A stretch of DNA of 64,000 bases, taken from assembly GCF_024626525.1 (NCBI RefSeq), contig NZ_JANJGU010000004.1, forward strand, positions 124,001 to 188,000, read 5' to 3'. Position numbers and translations under genes: made by a program. The notes below the pieces were generated by a model. It made no database searches, had not been told where the DNA came from, and was given only the letters and a program-made list of their open reading frames with translations. The stretch is from Lederbergia panacisoli (GTDB lineage Bacteria > Bacillota > Bacilli > Bacillales > Bacillaceae_C). Shown piece after piece: positions 63,406 through 64,000 of the stretch; position 1 is the stretch's first letter; each line of letters starts with the position of its first letter.

Positions 63406-63431
63406 GAAAATAAATCATTATAATAGTAGTG

Positions 63432-63447
63432 ATAAGTAAATGCTTAT
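63432..63447. promoter_or_regulatory. Candidate LysR operator 2
   Basis: ATAAG-n6-CTTAT, the same arms as site 1 in opposite order, 27 bases further and just before the LysR ribosome site, a position suited to autoregulation. Confidence 0.4.
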
Positions 63448-63464
63448 AGTGGGAGGCGAATAAT

Positions 63465-64000
63465 ATGGAACAACAATTGGCAGTCTTTGTAAAAGTGGCG
63501 GAAAAAAAGAGCTTTTCACGTGCGGCAGAAGAACTTCATATGACTCAGCCTGCAGTGAGTCAATACATTCAAATGTTTGAGCGTGAACTAGGAACGAAGT
63601 TGTTGGAACGCAGCAATAAATATGTCCGCTTAAACAAAGCAGGGGAAATTGTCTATCATCACGCAAAGGAAATTATCGGATTATATACAAAAATGCAGCG
63701 CTTAGTAGACGACGTAACGAATAAAACAAGTGGACCACTTTCAATTGGAGCAAGCTACACATTTGGAGAGTATGTGTTGCCGCATATCATTGCACATACA
63801 CTTGAAAAATATCCGCTTATTAAACCAACAATTACCATTGGTAACACAAAAGAAATAGCGGAACTTGTTTCAGGGCATCAATTGGATATTGGGATTATTG
63901 AAGGTGGGTTGAAAAATTCAAAATTGAATATTGAATCGTTTTCTGAAGATGAAATGTATGTGTTTGTTGCTTCAAATCATCGATTAGCTAACAAAAACGC
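63465..64000 (+). CDS. LysR-family transcriptional regulator, cut by the window end
   Basis: N-terminal 178 residues of a LysR-type regulator. The winged helix-turn-helix is clear: FVKVAEKKSFSRAAEELHMT then QPAVSQYIQMFERELGTKLL. The effector domain starts at GPLSIGASYTFGEYVLPHII. GGGAGGCG precedes the ATG. It is divergent from the YeiH-like gene, and this pairing suggests it controls that gene. In Bacillus, relatives such as CysL (YwfK) act in sulfur metabolism, but the effector cannot be deduced here. The frame runs to the last base, so the C-terminus is missing. Confidence 0.9.
   Translation, partial: MEQQLAVFVKVAEKKSFSRAAEELHMTQPAVSQYIQMFERELGTKLLERSNKYVRLNKAGEIVYHHAKEIIGLYTKMQRLVDDVTNKTSGPLSIGASYTFGEYVLPHIIAHTLEKYPLIKPTITIGNTKEIAELVSGHQLDIGIIEGGLKNSKLNIESFSEDEMYVFVASNHRLANKN

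Overview
The window looks like chromosomal DNA of an endospore-forming, facultatively anaerobic member of the Bacillaceae (Bacillus sensu lato). Support: many genes match Bacillus subtilis families in content and length (mhqD, sleL/yaaH, pxpABC, puc-type xanthine dehydrogenase, yclNOP, narGHJI, pbpC, ppaC, natKR-natAB, bmrCD). It has a spore cortex-lytic enzyme and a YIEGIA protein, AGGAGG-type ribosome binding sites with frequent TTG/GTG starts, tandem T-boxes, and a 7-1-7 Fur box. No rRNA, tRNA, CRISPR, phage or transposase gene was seen. Organism assignment is by gene content only.

Layout. 1-5.5 kb: partial mhqD, sleL, the 5-oxoprolinase operon pxpB-pxpC-pxpA, and an alpha/beta hydrolase. 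5.5-6.1 kb: tandem-repeat array 1 (52-bp unit). 6.3-12.1 kb: nickel permease ureH and the urease operon ureABCEFGD. 12.1-17.3 kb: a duplicated small protein, uppP, a CorC/MpfA-like exporter, a flavin reductase and a BCCT betaine carrier. 17.4-28.0 kb: purine catabolism, with maturation factors pucA/pucB, a YIEGIA pair, and two convergent paralogous xanthine dehydrogenase operons around a glutamine-rich ORF. 28.2-32.5 kb: cstA and a Fur-controlled siderophore permease (yclNOP type, no binding protein). 32.8-41.3 kb: nitrate respiration, with a NarK transporter carrying a C-terminal PAS domain, narGHJI and a hemerythrin protein; then array 2 (51 bp).

42-53 kb: pbpC, ppaC, pheA, a DsbA-family protein, a split ThrE exporter, a urea transporter, natKR and natAB. 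53.1-55.1 kb: tandem tryptophan T-boxes and a solitary trpE, then array 3 (51 bp). 55.9-61.7 kb: a POT peptide transporter, and bmrCD behind a leader ORF with tandem terminators. 61.7-62.3 kb: a dispersed repeat and array 4 (52 bp). 62.3-64 kb: a YeiH-family carrier and a divergent, truncated LysR regulator.

How the genes fit together: nitrogen acquisition dominates (oxoproline, urea with nickel and urea uptake, purines, nitrate, peptides). The most unusual non-coding signal is four arrays of 51/52-bp repeats. Each lies between a stop codon and a rho-independent terminator, so all four are probably transcribed as 3' UTRs. They fall into two sequence families with an internal inverted repeat in each unit. 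The most unusual protein is the NarK-PAS fusion.
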